Part shown: positions 42,894-52,169 of the stretch, piece by piece
How positions within the stretch are numbered: the first letter of the stretch is position 1
How the letters are laid out: every line of letters begins with the position of its first letter
NCBI RefSeq assembly: GCF_004535825.1
Contig: NZ_SGVY01000010.1
Location: 26,588 to 90,587 of the forward strand
Source of the DNA: Segatella hominis
Lineage (GTDB): Bacteria; Bacteroidota; Bacteroidia; Bacteroidales; Bacteroidaceae
Direction of reading: 5' to 3'
Length of the DNA stretch: 64,000 nucleotides
The notes under the pieces: generated by a model
The model's database searches: none
Told to the model about the DNA's origin: nothing
What the model saw: the letters and a program-made list of their open reading frames with translations, nothing else
Position numbers and translations under genes: made by a program

Positions 42894-43739
42894 TTATTTT
42901 AAGTCTGTAATCTCGTAAAAGTCCTGATCACCATAGTCAAGATTTTCACCTCCCATACCCCAGATAAAGGTATAATTGTGAGTGGCAGCAGCACTATGTA
43001 TGCTCCATTCTGGTGAAAGAACCGCCTGATTGCCCTTCATCCAGATATGGCGTGTTTCCTGCGGTTCACCCATCAGATGGCACACAGCCTGACTCTCAGG
43101 AACCTCAAAATAGAAATAAGCTTCCATACGACGACTGTGAACATGGGCTGGCATCGTATTCCAAACAGAACCGGTAGCAAGTTCTGTCATACCCATCTGC
43201 AACTGGCAAGTAGGCAATACCTGATTAACCAACATCTTATTGATAGTACGCTCATTGCTCATTTCCAGTGATCCCATGTGTACACCGATTGCATCAGCCT
43301 TCGTCACCTTCTTGCATGGATAACTCTGATGAGCCGTTGTACTATTGAAATAAAATTTGGCTGGACAGGCTGGGTCTTTGCTTTCAAAGAATACATCACG
43401 CTCACCACTACCAATGTAAAGAGCCTCTTTAAACCCCAACTCAAAGACCTCTTCTCCTACCTGAACGACACCTACACCTTCGCCTACATTAAAGATTCCG
43501 ATTTCACGACGGGTCGTAAAATATGGAGCTTTCAGAGGATCTATGGCCTCCAACTTCAGTTTTTCATTGACAGGCATAGCACCACCCACGATCATTCTGT
43601 CATACATGGAATACACCATATTGACTTCATCTGCCACAAAAAGAGTCTCGATCAAGAAATCTTTTCTCAATCGGGAGGTATCATACGTCTTTGCATCAAC
43701 AGGATTGGATGCGTATCTCAATTCATAATTCGTCTTCAT
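42894..43739 (-). CDS. kduI: 5-keto-4-deoxyuronate isomerase
   Basis: This 281-residue cupin-fold enzyme turns 5-keto-4-deoxyuronate (DKI) into 2,5-diketo-3-deoxygluconate in uronate catabolism. The sequence is KduI-like throughout: LRYASNPVDAKTYDTSRLRK at the start, the GVGVVQVGEE segment, and the zinc-binding MPAHVHSRRMEAY with two His and a Glu, with a later WSIHSAAATHNY. It is the first gene of the kduI-kduD operon. A TATCTTTG box on its strand lies at 43769-43776. Confidence 0.95.
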   Translation of the reverse strand: MKTNYELRYASNPVDAKTYDTSRLRKDFLIETLFVADEVNMVYSMYDRMIVGGAMPVNEKLKLEAIDPLKAPYFTTRREIGIFNVGEGVGVVQVGEEVFELGFKEALYIGSGERDVFFESKDPACPAKFYFNSTTAHQSYPCKKVTKADAIGVHMGSLEMSNERTINKMLVNQVLPTCQLQMGMTELATGSVWNTMPAHVHSRRMEAYFYFEVPESQAVCHLMGEPQETRHIWMKGNQAVLSPEWSIHSAAATHNYTFIWGMGGENLDYGDQDFYEITDLK

Positions 43740-43896
43740 TACTTCTTTCGATTTGTTTGTTCTGAGGGCAAAGATACAAAATATTTTTGAATCTCACTAT
43801 TAAATATGTACGAAAGAATATCACTTTTTACTTATTTCTTAATTTATTTTCTATTTTTCTCAAATTGGTTCCTTTTTACGATGCTTTATTCAACTC

Positions 43897-44712
43897 TTAT
43901 CGTATCTGAACACCCAATGTTTCTTCTATCACTTGGATGACCTGCGGAATGGAATCCGCATCAAAATCACCCGTCAGACGCTTGCTCTCATCAGAAGCCG
44001 TATATCTTGTGCCTGATAAGTTAGAAAGTTCATCCAATACTTCAGATAATGGAGTGTTGTCGAAATGCAGGCGATGCGTAGCCCATGCCACATCGTTGAT
44101 ATCATAATCCGCCAACAGCTCAGGCTGGACAGCCCCTTTCAACAGACGTGCCCGCTTGCCTTTAATCAGGAAGACACCTTCAGCAGAACTGCGAGCCGTG
44201 AAAAGCACCTTTCCACTGGTTACCATTACTTCGGGAACATCCGTTCTTTCATCCACCATAAACTGGGTACCGAGCACTCTTACGTGTCCATGTTCTCCTA
44301 CTACATCGAAAGGATGCTGTTCATCATGCTTCACCTGATAATAGATGCAGCCCTTCATCTCCACCTTTCTGCAATCATCTTCCTGATAGGAAAGAGAAGA
44401 ATGAGGCATCAACGATACCTTCGTTCCATCAGGCAGATGATACGCCACTACTTCTGATTCGGCAGAAAGCGTCACCGTCTTAGGCTGCAAAAGCGTATAG
44501 GCGCCTATAGTGAAGAGCACCAGAATAGATGCAGCCACAGCTATCCAACGGATGCGACGCATTCGTAAAGATACAGTTGCAGTATGCGAAACCTCTTCAT
44601 CAGCAATGCCAACGCGAGCCTTCACTTTCTGCAAAGCCTTCCGGGTATCCAGCTTGCCCGGCTGAAAATACTTCAGCACAAATTCCTGTTCGTTCTTGTT
44701 GATCTTCATCAT
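43897..44712 (-). CDS. FecR-family anti-sigma factor
   Basis: This 271-residue inner-membrane protein has a cytoplasmic N-terminal part of about 70 residues that would hold the sigma factor. One transmembrane helix (WIAVAASILVLFTIGAYTL) and a periplasmic FecR domain follow. The C-terminal DUF4974-like domain (FDNTPLSEVLDELSNLSGT) is STN-related and contacts the receptor. It is the last gene of an operon whose first gene is an ECF sigma factor and second a TonB receptor with an STN domain. That order is unusual, since FecR normally follows the sigma gene directly. Confidence 0.92.
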   Translation of the reverse strand: MMKINKNEQEFVLKYFQPGKLDTRKALQKVKARVGIADEEVSHTATVSLRMRRIRWIAVAASILVLFTIGAYTLLQPKTVTLSAESEVVAYHLPDGTKVSLMPHSSLSYQEDDCRKVEMKGCIYYQVKHDEQHPFDVVGEHGHVRVLGTQFMVDERTDVPEVMVTSGKVLFTARSSAEGVFLIKGKRARLLKGAVQPELLADYDINDVAWATHRLHFDNTPLSEVLDELSNLSGTRYTASDESKRLTGDFDADSIPQVIQVIEETLGVQIR

Positions 44713-44729
44713 AGAATCCCTTTCTTCCT

Positions 44730-45749
44730 TTAAATTTCTCCATTATCTTCGGAATCAAAAGAGCTGAAGAACTTCGAAACAGAACTAATATTGTAGCCTG
44801 CCACCACTCCGAAGCCTCCTTTTACATTAGAATAGGTAGGCGTAACCTGCATCAAGCCCACATCTGCCCAACTGTTGCTTTGCGCATCGTTGATACTCTT
44901 GAGAAACCGATAATATTCAGGAGTTACCTTGTATAAATCTACTACATAAGAAAAACTATAAAATGACTGACGATATGAATAAGAGTAGGTATCCAGATGA
45001 AGTGTATAGGTTTTGCCATTTATCGTACGGTCATTGAAGATGTAGGCATTACCAAAATACTCATAATCATCCATACCGAAATCATCATCCAGCTTCGACT
45101 TCTTGTTCAACAAGGGTTCATTGTTTGTCAGTAGCCCCAGATCACGGTCCATTTCTCGATTCAGTAATCTGAGCTTCACCGAATAATAATCTTCCGAAGA
45201 AGGATTATCATGGAAAATGGCTTCTACCCTATCAATCGTTATCGAGTTATAACCATCCGATGATTGCATTTCCAATTTAACATCACCCAACTCCACTCCA
45301 ACCTTCTCTGGGATATAAGTAGAAGCTGAAACAGATGAGAAATCCGGTGCAGAAACCTGAAGACTGATTTTGTCTCCAGCTTTCTGCTTGCCTACCACAT
45401 AATACTGACCTACCAGTTGCGAAAGCACATCGGATTTTGTGCTTCGGGTAAAGAGTTGAGCCTCTTCCTCGTTTGCGATGCGTTTCACCGTTTGCTCCAC
45501 CCCATTCACCTTATATATAATATGTGCATCTACCTTTTCGCGGGATAAGATGTCAACATTCCCCTTCACGGATGCTACAGGCAGGCTCTTAGCAACACTG
45601 ACGAGCGTGGTATCACCTTCGGTAGGAAAGCAATAAACCACCAGTCGGGAATGATCCTGCAGCTTTTGAATATCAAAATCATCTTTGCAGGAAACCAACG
45701 TCAGGCAAAAAAGTATGAGGCGAAATGCCCAATATATCATTGTTTTCAT
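44730..45749 (-). CDS. DUF4249 lipoprotein
   Basis: This 339-residue protein has a lipoprotein signal (FCLTLVSC), so it is probably an outer-membrane lipoprotein. It belongs by sequence and context to DUF4249, a family that typically follows TonB-dependent receptors in Bacteroidota. A conserved start (HSRLVVYCFPTEGDTTLVSVAKS) is followed by beta-rich domains. It may be a surface partner of the receptor in uptake of an unknown ligand. It lies 56 bp after the receptor gene and 17 bp before the anti-sigma gene. Confidence 0.85.
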   Translation of the reverse strand: MKTMIYWAFRLILFCLTLVSCKDDFDIQKLQDHSRLVVYCFPTEGDTTLVSVAKSLPVASVKGNVDILSREKVDAHIIYKVNGVEQTVKRIANEEEAQLFTRSTKSDVLSQLVGQYYVVGKQKAGDKISLQVSAPDFSSVSASTYIPEKVGVELGDVKLEMQSSDGYNSITIDRVEAIFHDNPSSEDYYSVKLRLLNREMDRDLGLLTNNEPLLNKKSKLDDDFGMDDYEYFGNAYIFNDRTINGKTYTLHLDTYSYSYRQSFYSFSYVVDLYKVTPEYYRFLKSINDAQSNSWADVGLMQVTPTYSNVKGGFGVVAGYNISSVSKFFSSFDSEDNGEI

Positions 45750-45805
45750 TTTTATCTCTTTTTATCTTTACATAAATCTACATCTACTATTCACCATGCA
45801 ATTCC

Positions 45806-48571
45806 TTAGAACTTAATGGTATAGCTGAACGAAGGAATGATTGGGACAAATCCCTTGTTCTTTGCCGTAAACCGCTTTGTTTTCTCATCGTAATCCACCT
45901 TGACATACATTGAGTTCAGGTGACAATATGCATTGTAGATGCTCAAATTCCAGATGCGCTCATGGCCATGCTTGGTAACATGGTGGAAATCAAAGCCCAA
46001 GTCCAGACGATGATAAGCCGGCAAGGTCAGGTTGTTGGGGGTGGCATAGACAAAAGATGCCGAATTCCACCAACCGCCAGGATATCGATTACCACCATCC
46101 GGTAAACCAGGCAGTGCTGCTATCTGAGTCGGAACGGTGGCATGATTGCCGGAATGATAACTCCACACCGCATAGCAGCTCACCTTCCTGTTGAAATCAT
46201 ATCTCAAGGAAAGATTCAACTTATGGCGATTGTCATACTTGTCGTAATACCAGTCCTGATAGAACTCATCATACTTCCGCTTGTTCCAGGAAAGCGTATA
46301 GGAACCGCTCAAGGTCAGATGATTGGTACGATATGTGGCATCTGCCTCCAAACCATAGAACAATCCCTTGCCATCCATCACCTGACTATCCCAATTCTCT
46401 GCCGGAGGTTCGATTCCCAACCAGCTGCTGTATTGCAGAAGATGCTTCGAGAACTTGTAATAGCCTTCGAGCGATAAGATCCAGTGGCGATTCGGCTGCG
46501 CATAGATGCCAGCCGCTATCTGATAAGAACGCATCGGTTTCAAATCCTTGGTGGTTGGCACCCAATAATCTGTAGGCAAATCCAGATAACTGTTGGATAT
46601 CTTATGCACATACTGAGTCATCTGCGTGAAAGAAGCCTTCAGCGATACCGCATGGCTCCACTGGTATTTCAGGGCGAAACGAGGGTCGATATTGAAAAAG
46701 TTCTTATTGCTAATATGAAACAATCCTAAATGAAAACCTGCATCCAGGCTCCATTTATCACTGAGATAGATTTCATCCTCCGCATACGCCGACCATTCAT
46801 GAGACACATGCCTATTGGTACTATTCACACGGAGGGTATCTATCTCAGCATCACTTCCACTGCCCACATAGTCAAGTTGCATCACTGTCTGCGGTCGAAA
46901 GAGATGCATCGTGTAGTCATGACCGAAGCGGATATGATGACGGGGATTCGGACGATAATCGAAAGCCGTGCGATAACCGGCATCATAGATAGTAGAAGTA
47001 TAGCCATGCTCTAAATGGCTATACAACATTTCTTTCTGGGTTTGTGGATATATCTCTCTATCATCATCCAGAGAATAAAGCTTGGAACGGTTATGGGAAT
47101 ATACAGCAGTGAAGTTGGCAAAGAGCTTCGGCGAGAATAGATAGTTCCAATTCAAAGCCACATTGAAGTTTCCCCAGTTGAGCTGCGCCTTCGTTAATTC
47201 CTTATTATATGAATCGCCTTCATGATACCAATCTCCTTTGCTTTCGTCCAGATCATCCTTCACGTCCCAACTGTCTTTTCCATGATAGAGGCTCAAGTCT
47301 ATCTTCGAACGGTCGCTGAACCGATGGGTTACCTTGGCATTCAAGTCCATGAAGTAATAACCTATCGAAAGTTTCTCGTCTGGCTCAGAGAAAGCCTTGG
47401 TCAAGGGACGGGACAGCAGATCCTGCCAGGAACAGCGCATACCTATATTATAAGAGGTCTTGCCTTTCTGGATAGGTCCCTCAAACTGTACACTGGCATC
47501 GAGCAGTCCGATGCGATAGGCGCCATGAAACTGATTCATGTTTCCATCGGCAGTACGCACATCCACCACCGATGACAATCTTCCACCATATCGTGCAGGA
47601 AAGCCACTCTTGTAGAAATCCACGTTTTTCACCACATCGGCATTGAAACTGGAGAAAAGACCCAGCGCATGATTCGTATTATAAAGCGGAGTACCATCAA
47701 TCAGAAAAAGATTCTCATCGCCATTGCCGCCATGCACATAGAGTCCGCTTGCCAACTCCTGTCCTTCTGCCACACCACTCACACGCTGCAGGGTCTTCAC
47801 CACATCCGGCGAAGACATCAGGGCAAACTCTGTCTTGATATCCTTGTTCGAAAAGGAGCGCTTGCCGGTTTGTGTGGTCAGAAGAGGAGAGTTCAAGTCG
47901 CCATCTACCACCACCTCAGGCAATTTACCATCAACACGGAGTGCCATATTATGATGCATATCTTTCGAGAGATTCAGCTTCTCCACCTTGTCGGCATAGC
48001 CCACATACGAAAAGCGAAGCTGATGCTCGCCTTCGGGCAGGGTAAGCGAAAAGAAACCATATTCATTGGTGGTTGTACCGATGCCATCCGTCAGATCATA
48101 GATGGTGGCATTAATCAGCGATTCGCCACTCTCGTCACGGACGTATCCGCTGAGAGTGTGGCGACGCTGAACCTGCTGAACTTTGTGATTGATATTCGTG
48201 TAAGATGTTGATATTTGTTGTACGGGTTTTCGCTTCAATATCACATAGTTCGCATTGATATTATATAGAATATGAGTTTTCTCGAAAAGTGCCTTCAGTG
48301 CCTTTTTCACCGAAAGATGCTGGATGTTGGGTCCATGATACTTGATGTTCAATTCCCCATCAAGCGATGAATCATAAACGAAGTTGATTTTCCTGATGCG
48401 GTGCAGCCAATCCATCTGCTGACGGATTGTGGTAGAAGTCTCTGCCTCCACCATCATCTTCGGCGTGCCTGCCAACGTTGGAGCTGGCAAGGTTAGAATT
48501 GAGAGCACAAAAATAATCTCTTTACCTTTCATAACTGTACTTTTATTCATTCTTTTATTGCTATAACGCAA
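45806..48571 (-). CDS. TonB-dependent receptor with STN and carboxypeptidase-like regulatory domains
   Basis: This 921-residue outer-membrane receptor has a signal peptide (residues about 8-35 if the second Met is used). An STN signalling domain follows (about 50-115, with INFVYDSSLDGELNIKYHG), then a carboxypeptidase regulatory-like domain (about 138-215, HTLSGYVRDESGESLINATI). The plug domain has a LYVHGGNGDENLFLIDG motif, and the rest is a beta barrel ending in PSFSYTIKF. The STN domain lets it signal substrate binding to the FecR protein of the same operon. The substrate is unknown. It starts 3 bp after the sigma gene. Confidence 0.93.
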   Translation of the reverse strand: MRYSNKRMNKSTVMKGKEIIFVLSILTLPAPTLAGTPKMMVEAETSTTIRQQMDWLHRIRKINFVYDSSLDGELNIKYHGPNIQHLSVKKALKALFEKTHILYNINANYVILKRKPVQQISTSYTNINHKVQQVQRRHTLSGYVRDESGESLINATIYDLTDGIGTTTNEYGFFSLTLPEGEHQLRFSYVGYADKVEKLNLSKDMHHNMALRVDGKLPEVVVDGDLNSPLLTTQTGKRSFSNKDIKTEFALMSSPDVVKTLQRVSGVAEGQELASGLYVHGGNGDENLFLIDGTPLYNTNHALGLFSSFNADVVKNVDFYKSGFPARYGGRLSSVVDVRTADGNMNQFHGAYRIGLLDASVQFEGPIQKGKTSYNIGMRCSWQDLLSRPLTKAFSEPDEKLSIGYYFMDLNAKVTHRFSDRSKIDLSLYHGKDSWDVKDDLDESKGDWYHEGDSYNKELTKAQLNWGNFNVALNWNYLFSPKLFANFTAVYSHNRSKLYSLDDDREIYPQTQKEMLYSHLEHGYTSTIYDAGYRTAFDYRPNPRHHIRFGHDYTMHLFRPQTVMQLDYVGSGSDAEIDTLRVNSTNRHVSHEWSAYAEDEIYLSDKWSLDAGFHLGLFHISNKNFFNIDPRFALKYQWSHAVSLKASFTQMTQYVHKISNSYLDLPTDYWVPTTKDLKPMRSYQIAAGIYAQPNRHWILSLEGYYKFSKHLLQYSSWLGIEPPAENWDSQVMDGKGLFYGLEADATYRTNHLTLSGSYTLSWNKRKYDEFYQDWYYDKYDNRHKLNLSLRYDFNRKVSCYAVWSYHSGNHATVPTQIAALPGLPDGGNRYPGGWWNSASFVYATPNNLTLPAYHRLDLGFDFHHVTKHGHERIWNLSIYNAYCHLNSMYVKVDYDEKTKRFTAKNKGFVPIIPSFSYTIKF

Positions 48572-48574
48572 GAA

Positions 48575-49096
48575 TTACAGAATACCCCCATGGATGAAAG
48601 GTAAAATATAGAAAAAATCTGCAAGAAAATCATCTTTCTTGCCTCGTAAGGTCTTTAAAGCCTTGGAAATCTGATGTTCCACGGTCTTTTCCGACAGGTT
48701 CAGTTCTTCGGCAATCTCCCGATAAGTCATACCGTCACGCTTGCTCATCAGGAAGATTTCCCTGCATCGTTCGGGCAATAGCTCGATAGCCGTCCACAGT
48801 TCTGCCTCCCGGAAAGAACTTTCCTGTGCCTGGTCATCAGAAATTGTGCCGCTCAAGTCAGAAGGAGAAATCTCCGTATCTATCGGAGACTGGCGGCGCA
48901 ATCGGTCGATGCAGGCATTGCGCACAGAGGTATATAAGAAAGCCTTGATGTTTTCTGGCATAATGTTCCTACTTATCAATTTCACAAAACAATCCTGCAC
49001 CACGTCTTCAGCCTCATCGATATCATGCAGATAATGAGTGGCATAAAGACATAGCGGACGATAATACTGCTGAAATATCAAGTCTATCTCTTGCAT
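48575..49096 (-). CDS. ECF sigma factor (RNA polymerase sigma-70 family)
   Basis: This 173-residue sigma factor has region 2 (FQQYYRPLCLYATHYLHDID, then AEDVVQDCFVKL) and region 4 (LLPERCREIFLMSKRDGMTYREIAEELN, then SEKTVEHQISKALKTL). It lacks regions 1 and 3, as ECF factors do. It should drive the operon with the TonB receptor when released by the FecR protein. It is the first gene of the operon. Confidence 0.95.
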   Translation of the reverse strand: MQEIDLIFQQYYRPLCLYATHYLHDIDEAEDVVQDCFVKLISRNIMPENIKAFLYTSVRNACIDRLRRQSPIDTEISPSDLSGTISDDQAQESSFREAELWTAIELLPERCREIFLMSKRDGMTYREIAEELNLSEKTVEHQISKALKTLRGKKDDFLADFFYILPFIHGGIL

Positions 49097-49131
49097 AAAC
49101 CTTCTCTACCTAAACTAAACTCTTATATAAC

Positions 49132-49175
49132 AAAATAACCCTCCAAATCCGTGAAGACTTGAAGGGTTATTTGCG
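49132..49175 (-). terminator. Terminator after tRNA-Gln
   Basis: On the minus strand the complement of aagggttattt (49163-49174) pairs with the complement of aaataacccc (49134-49143), with one bulged base, and a T-rich run follows. It separates the tRNA from the sigma operon. Confidence 0.55.
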
Positions 49176-49182
49176 AGATGTT

Positions 49183-49253
49183 GTCCCAGGCGGATTCGAA
49201 CCACCACTGACAGAACCAAAAACTGTAGTGCTACCATTACACCATAGGACAAT
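49183..49253 (-). tRNA. tRNA-Gln(TTG)
   Basis: This 71-nt gene starts tgtccta and ends tgggaca plus discriminator a. The 7-bp acceptor stem pairs fully with one G-T pair. The anticodon loop is ttttggt with anticodon TTG, and the T arm contains ggttcgaatcc. CCA is not encoded. Confidence 0.9.
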
Positions 49254-49263
49254 AAATCGGGTG

Positions 49264-49295
49264 CAAAGGTAGTGGATTTTTTCTCCACTACCAAA
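49264..49295 (-). promoter_or_regulatory. tRNA-Gln promoter overlapping the tyrS terminator
   Basis: On the minus strand TTTG (complement of 49292-49295), exactly 20 bases, and TACCTTTG (complement of 49264-49271) form a perfect promoter. The spacer and part of the -7 box are formed by the perfect 9-bp hairpin ggtagtgga/tccactacc (49268-49276 and 49284-49292) that ends tyrS transcription. Confidence 0.75.
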
Positions 49296-49316
49296 TATTT
49301 TCAATACTTTTAACGA

Positions 49317-50618
49317 TTATTTCACGGTAATCAAGAAGTAATTCTTCTTGCCCTTTTGTACCAAGAGATACTTACCATCAATAAGGTCGTCTGCAGTTAC
49401 TATCTGATCGAAAGCTGCAAGCTTCTCCTTGTTGAGTGAAACACCACCGCCCTTGACGAGCTTACGCATCTCGCTCTTACTTGGGAAGATCTGCATACCT
49501 TCCTGATTGAAAAGGTCAACTGCTGCTCCGCCAAGCAAGTTCTTGTCGAGATCATAATGAGGTACATTAGCGAATACATCATTCAAGGTAGCCTCATCAA
49601 GCTGTGCAAGATTCTCCTTGGTTGCCTTACCGAAAAGGATGTTGCTGGCTGCAATAGCCATATCCAAGTCTTCCTGAGAGTGAACCATTACAGTAACCTC
49701 CTCTGCCAAACGCTTCTGGAGAACACGGCGACCTGGATCCTGCTTATGCTCTTCTACGAGAGCATCAATAGTTTCCTTGTCGAGGTCGGTGAAGATCTTG
49801 ATGTATTTCTCAGCATCGTCATCGCTTACGTTCAACCAGAACTGGTAGAAAGCGTAAGGAGTAGTACGATTACGGTCCAACCAAATGTTACCGCTCTCTG
49901 TCTTACCAAACTTCTTGCCATCTGCCTTGGTAATCAAAGGACAAGTGAGGCAGAAGCACTCTGCATCATTGCCGAGAGTACGATGAATCAACTCAGTACC
50001 AGTAGTCATGTTACCCCACTGGTCGTTACCACCCAACTGAAGGCGCACACCATACTTCTCATACTGATAAAGGAAATCGTAACCCTGAAGCAACTGATAA
50101 GTAAACTCAGTGAAAGACAAGCCGTCACGAGCCTCACCATTCAAACGCTTCTGTACACTATCCTTTGCCATCATATAGTTAACGGTAATGTGCTTACCTA
50201 CCACACGAGCGAAATCGAGGAAAGTAAAGTCCTTCATCCAGTCGTAGTTGTTTACCAACTCAGCCTTATTTGGCTCATTGCCATCGAAGTCAAGGAACTT
50301 AGATACCTGCTTCTTGATAGCCTCCTGGTTATGATAGAGAGTCTCTGCGTCGAGAAGATTACGCTCCTGGCTCTTGCCAGAAGGGTCGCCAATCATACCT
50401 GTAGCACCGCCAACAAGCAGATAAGGCTTGTGACCACAACGCTGCAAGTGACGCAACATCATGATTCCACAAAGGTGACCGATATGAAGAGAGTCTGCGG
50501 TAGGGTCAGTACCAAGATAAGCAGACACCATGTGGGTGTTGAGGTATTCCTCTGTACCTGGCATAATCTGAGCCAGCATACCACGCCATTTCAATTCTTC
50601 AACAAAGTTTTTTGCCAT
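49317..50618 (-). CDS. tyrS: Tyrosyl-tRNA synthetase
   Basis: This 433-residue class I synthetase attaches tyrosine to its tRNA. The ATP-binding motif appears as SLHIGHL near residues 41-47 and the KMSKS loop as KKFGKTESG. The [10 protein letters not shown] segment that binds tyrosine is present. The C-terminal S4-like RNA-binding domain ([14 protein letters not shown]) is complete. It ends at the hairpin at 49268-49292. It follows yidD by 62 bp. Confidence 0.97.
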   Translation of the reverse strand: MAKNFVEELKWRGMLAQIMPGTEEYLNTHMVSAYLGTDPTADSLHIGHLCGIMMLRHLQRCGHKPYLLVGGATGMIGDPSGKSQERNLLDAETLYHNQEAIKKQVSKFLDFDGNEPNKAELVNNYDWMKDFTFLDFARVVGKHITVNYMMAKDSVQKRLNGEARDGLSFTEFTYQLLQGYDFLYQYEKYGVRLQLGGNDQWGNMTTGTELIHRTLGNDAECFCLTCPLITKADGKKFGKTESGNIWLDRNRTTPYAFYQFWLNVSDDDAEKYIKIFTDLDKETIDALVEEHKQDPGRRVLQKRLAEEVTVMVHSQEDLDMAIAASNILFGKATKENLAQLDEATLNDVFANVPHYDLDKNLLGGAAVDLFNQEGMQIFPSKSEMRKLVKGGGVSLNKEKLAAFDQIVTADDLIDGKYLLVQKGKKNYFLITVK

Positions 50619-50680
50619 CGAATGAGATTGTTATATATTATATAAAATATGTGTAAGGGGCCCGAATCACCTTCGGAAAC

Positions 50681-50902
50681 TTACGGCACGGGGTCATAAC
50701 CCGAACCACCCCATGGATTGCATCTTAATATTCGCCAGATAGCCAAAGCGAGCCCTTTAAACGGTCCATGCTTCAGAATCGCCTGACGAGCATACTCAGA
50801 ACAAGTGGGCGTAAAGCGACAAGACGGCGGAGTAAATGGCGTGATACATCTTTGATAAAAGAGTATCGGCATCACCAGCAGGTAAGTTAGCAGCTTTTTC
50901 AT
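50681..50902 (-). CDS. yidD: Membrane protein insertion efficiency factor YidD
   Basis: This 73-residue protein has the family signature [15 protein letters not shown] and the ending [14 protein letters not shown]. It helps insertion of membrane proteins together with YidC. The start overlaps the rnpA stop by 4 bases, the usual coupling of these two genes. Confidence 0.95.
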   Translation of the reverse strand: MKKLLTYLLVMPILFYQRCITPFTPPSCRFTPTCSEYARQAILKHGPFKGLALAIWRILRCNPWGGSGYDPVP

Positions 50903-51315
50903 TGTTCCAAACTATCTACTATTTTTTCCAATGCCGCCTTAACAGCTTTCTCAACCTTCACAGAATCATAGGTTTGTCCAGAAAGCCAAATAAAGGCAAT
51001 GAGGATTTTAGTATCCGGATGCAAAGCAAGTACATCTGTCAAAATTGCCTTATGAAGACGATAGCTTTCTCGAAGTTGGCGTTTCACCAAGTTGCGCTTA
51101 ACAGCTCTCTTGAAATAGCGCTTAGACACACTCATCAATACTTCCGCTTGCGCATCATCCTCATCCTTCCTTTTCACGACTTGATACACTACCCTCACCG
51201 GCCATTCTTTCTTATGTTGGGAATGACCCAAAAAGAGTTGTTCTATGAGCGTCCTGCTACACAACCTCTCTTGTTTCGGTAATGTAAAAGTCTTCTGTTC
51301 TGACATTCCTATCAA
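50899..51315 (-). CDS. rnpA: Ribonuclease P protein component
   Basis: This basic protein of up to 138 residues assists the RNase P RNA in maturing tRNA 5' ends. It contains the conserved [21 protein letters not shown] block, the RNR-type motif of RnpA. The Met at 51306 is a likely alternative start, three residues later. It is followed by yidD in an overlapping arrangement. Confidence 0.95.
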   Translation of the reverse strand: MIGMSEQKTFTLPKQERLCSRTLIEQLFLGHSQHKKEWPVRVVYQVVKRKDEDDAQAEVLMSVSKRYFKRAVKRNLVKRQLRESYRLHKAILTDVLALHPDTKILIAFIWLSGQTYDSVKVEKAVKAALEKIVDSLEQ

Positions 51316-51412
51316 TTAGGCTATATTAATATACAGTTCTATAGAAATCTTAGGACCATAGAAATCACTCTGGATTTATTAGAGATCCCTCAGTACTTCT
51401 CCCAGAACTTAA

Positions 51413-52162
51413 TTATTCGTTATTTCTCTCGAGATAATCTTTCAAGGCACCTGTCATAGAAGGGAATTTCTTGGAAGGAGCCTCCAGATCGAGTCTGAGA
51501 TTCTCATCCTCTACAGTTTTGGCTGTAGCAGGACCAAAAGCAGCAACAGCGATATCACCTTGCTTGAAATCAGGGAAATTCTTCTTTAAAGCCTTCACAC
51601 CAGTTGGGCTGAAGAAAATCATCATATCATAATCGAAGCTCTTGATTTCCTCTTCTGTGAAATCATTGCTTACTGTACGATACATCACACATTCTGTATG
51701 CTTCAGGTTTTTCTCGTCGAGAGCATTCTTGATATCATCATTATGAACACAACTCAGTGGCACGAGATACTTCTCTGTCTTGTGTCGTGACATTTGTGCG
51801 AGGAGACCATCAATCTTACCTGTTTCACCAAAGAACACCTTTCGTTTACGATACTGCACATATTTCTGGATATAAAGTGCAATCGTCTCAATCACGCAGA
51901 AGTACTTCATATCTTCTGGAATAGTAATACGCATCTCCTTGGCCAACTTGAAATAGTTATCCACTGCATGACGAGAGGTGAAAACTACTGCAGTATAGTC
52001 GAGCAGATTGATTTTCTGCTGACGAAACTCCTTCGCTGTAAGTCCCTCAACCTTGAAGAATGGGCGGAACACGCATTCTACGCCATAATCCTTCTCTAAT
52101 TCATAATACGGAGATTTATCACTCGCTGGTTTTGGCTGAGAAACTAAAATCTTCTTTATCAT
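51413..52162 (-). CDS. hemD: Uroporphyrinogen-III synthase
   Basis: This 249-residue protein has the two-domain HemD fold. The sequence KILVSQPKPASDKSPYYELE opens the first domain, and IFFSPTGVKALKKNFPDF with AAFGPATAKTVEDENLRL marks the second. It closes the tetrapyrrole ring during haem biosynthesis. It follows the DUF4271 gene by 7 bp and precedes rnpA. This order, with HemD beside a DUF4271 protein, is frequent in Bacteroidota. Confidence 0.88.
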   Translation of the reverse strand: MIKKILVSQPKPASDKSPYYELEKDYGVECVFRPFFKVEGLTAKEFRQQKINLLDYTAVVFTSRHAVDNYFKLAKEMRITIPEDMKYFCVIETIALYIQKYVQYRKRKVFFGETGKIDGLLAQMSRHKTEKYLVPLSCVHNDDIKNALDEKNLKHTECVMYRTVSNDFTEEEIKSFDYDMMIFFSPTGVKALKKNFPDFKQGDIAVAAFGPATAKTVEDENLRLDLEAPSKKFPSMTGALKDYLERNNE

Positions 52163-52169
52163 TTTTGTC

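Noticed and set aside
43700-43720. Additional ATGCGTAT operator in the host region
   Set aside because: Only one arm is present and it lies within kduI coding sequence.
49557-50645. Long open frame of 362 codons on the strand opposite tyrS
   Set aside because: It is a shadow of the tyrS gene: no ribosome-binding sequence, no family resemblance, and tyrS is complete and conserved on the other strand.
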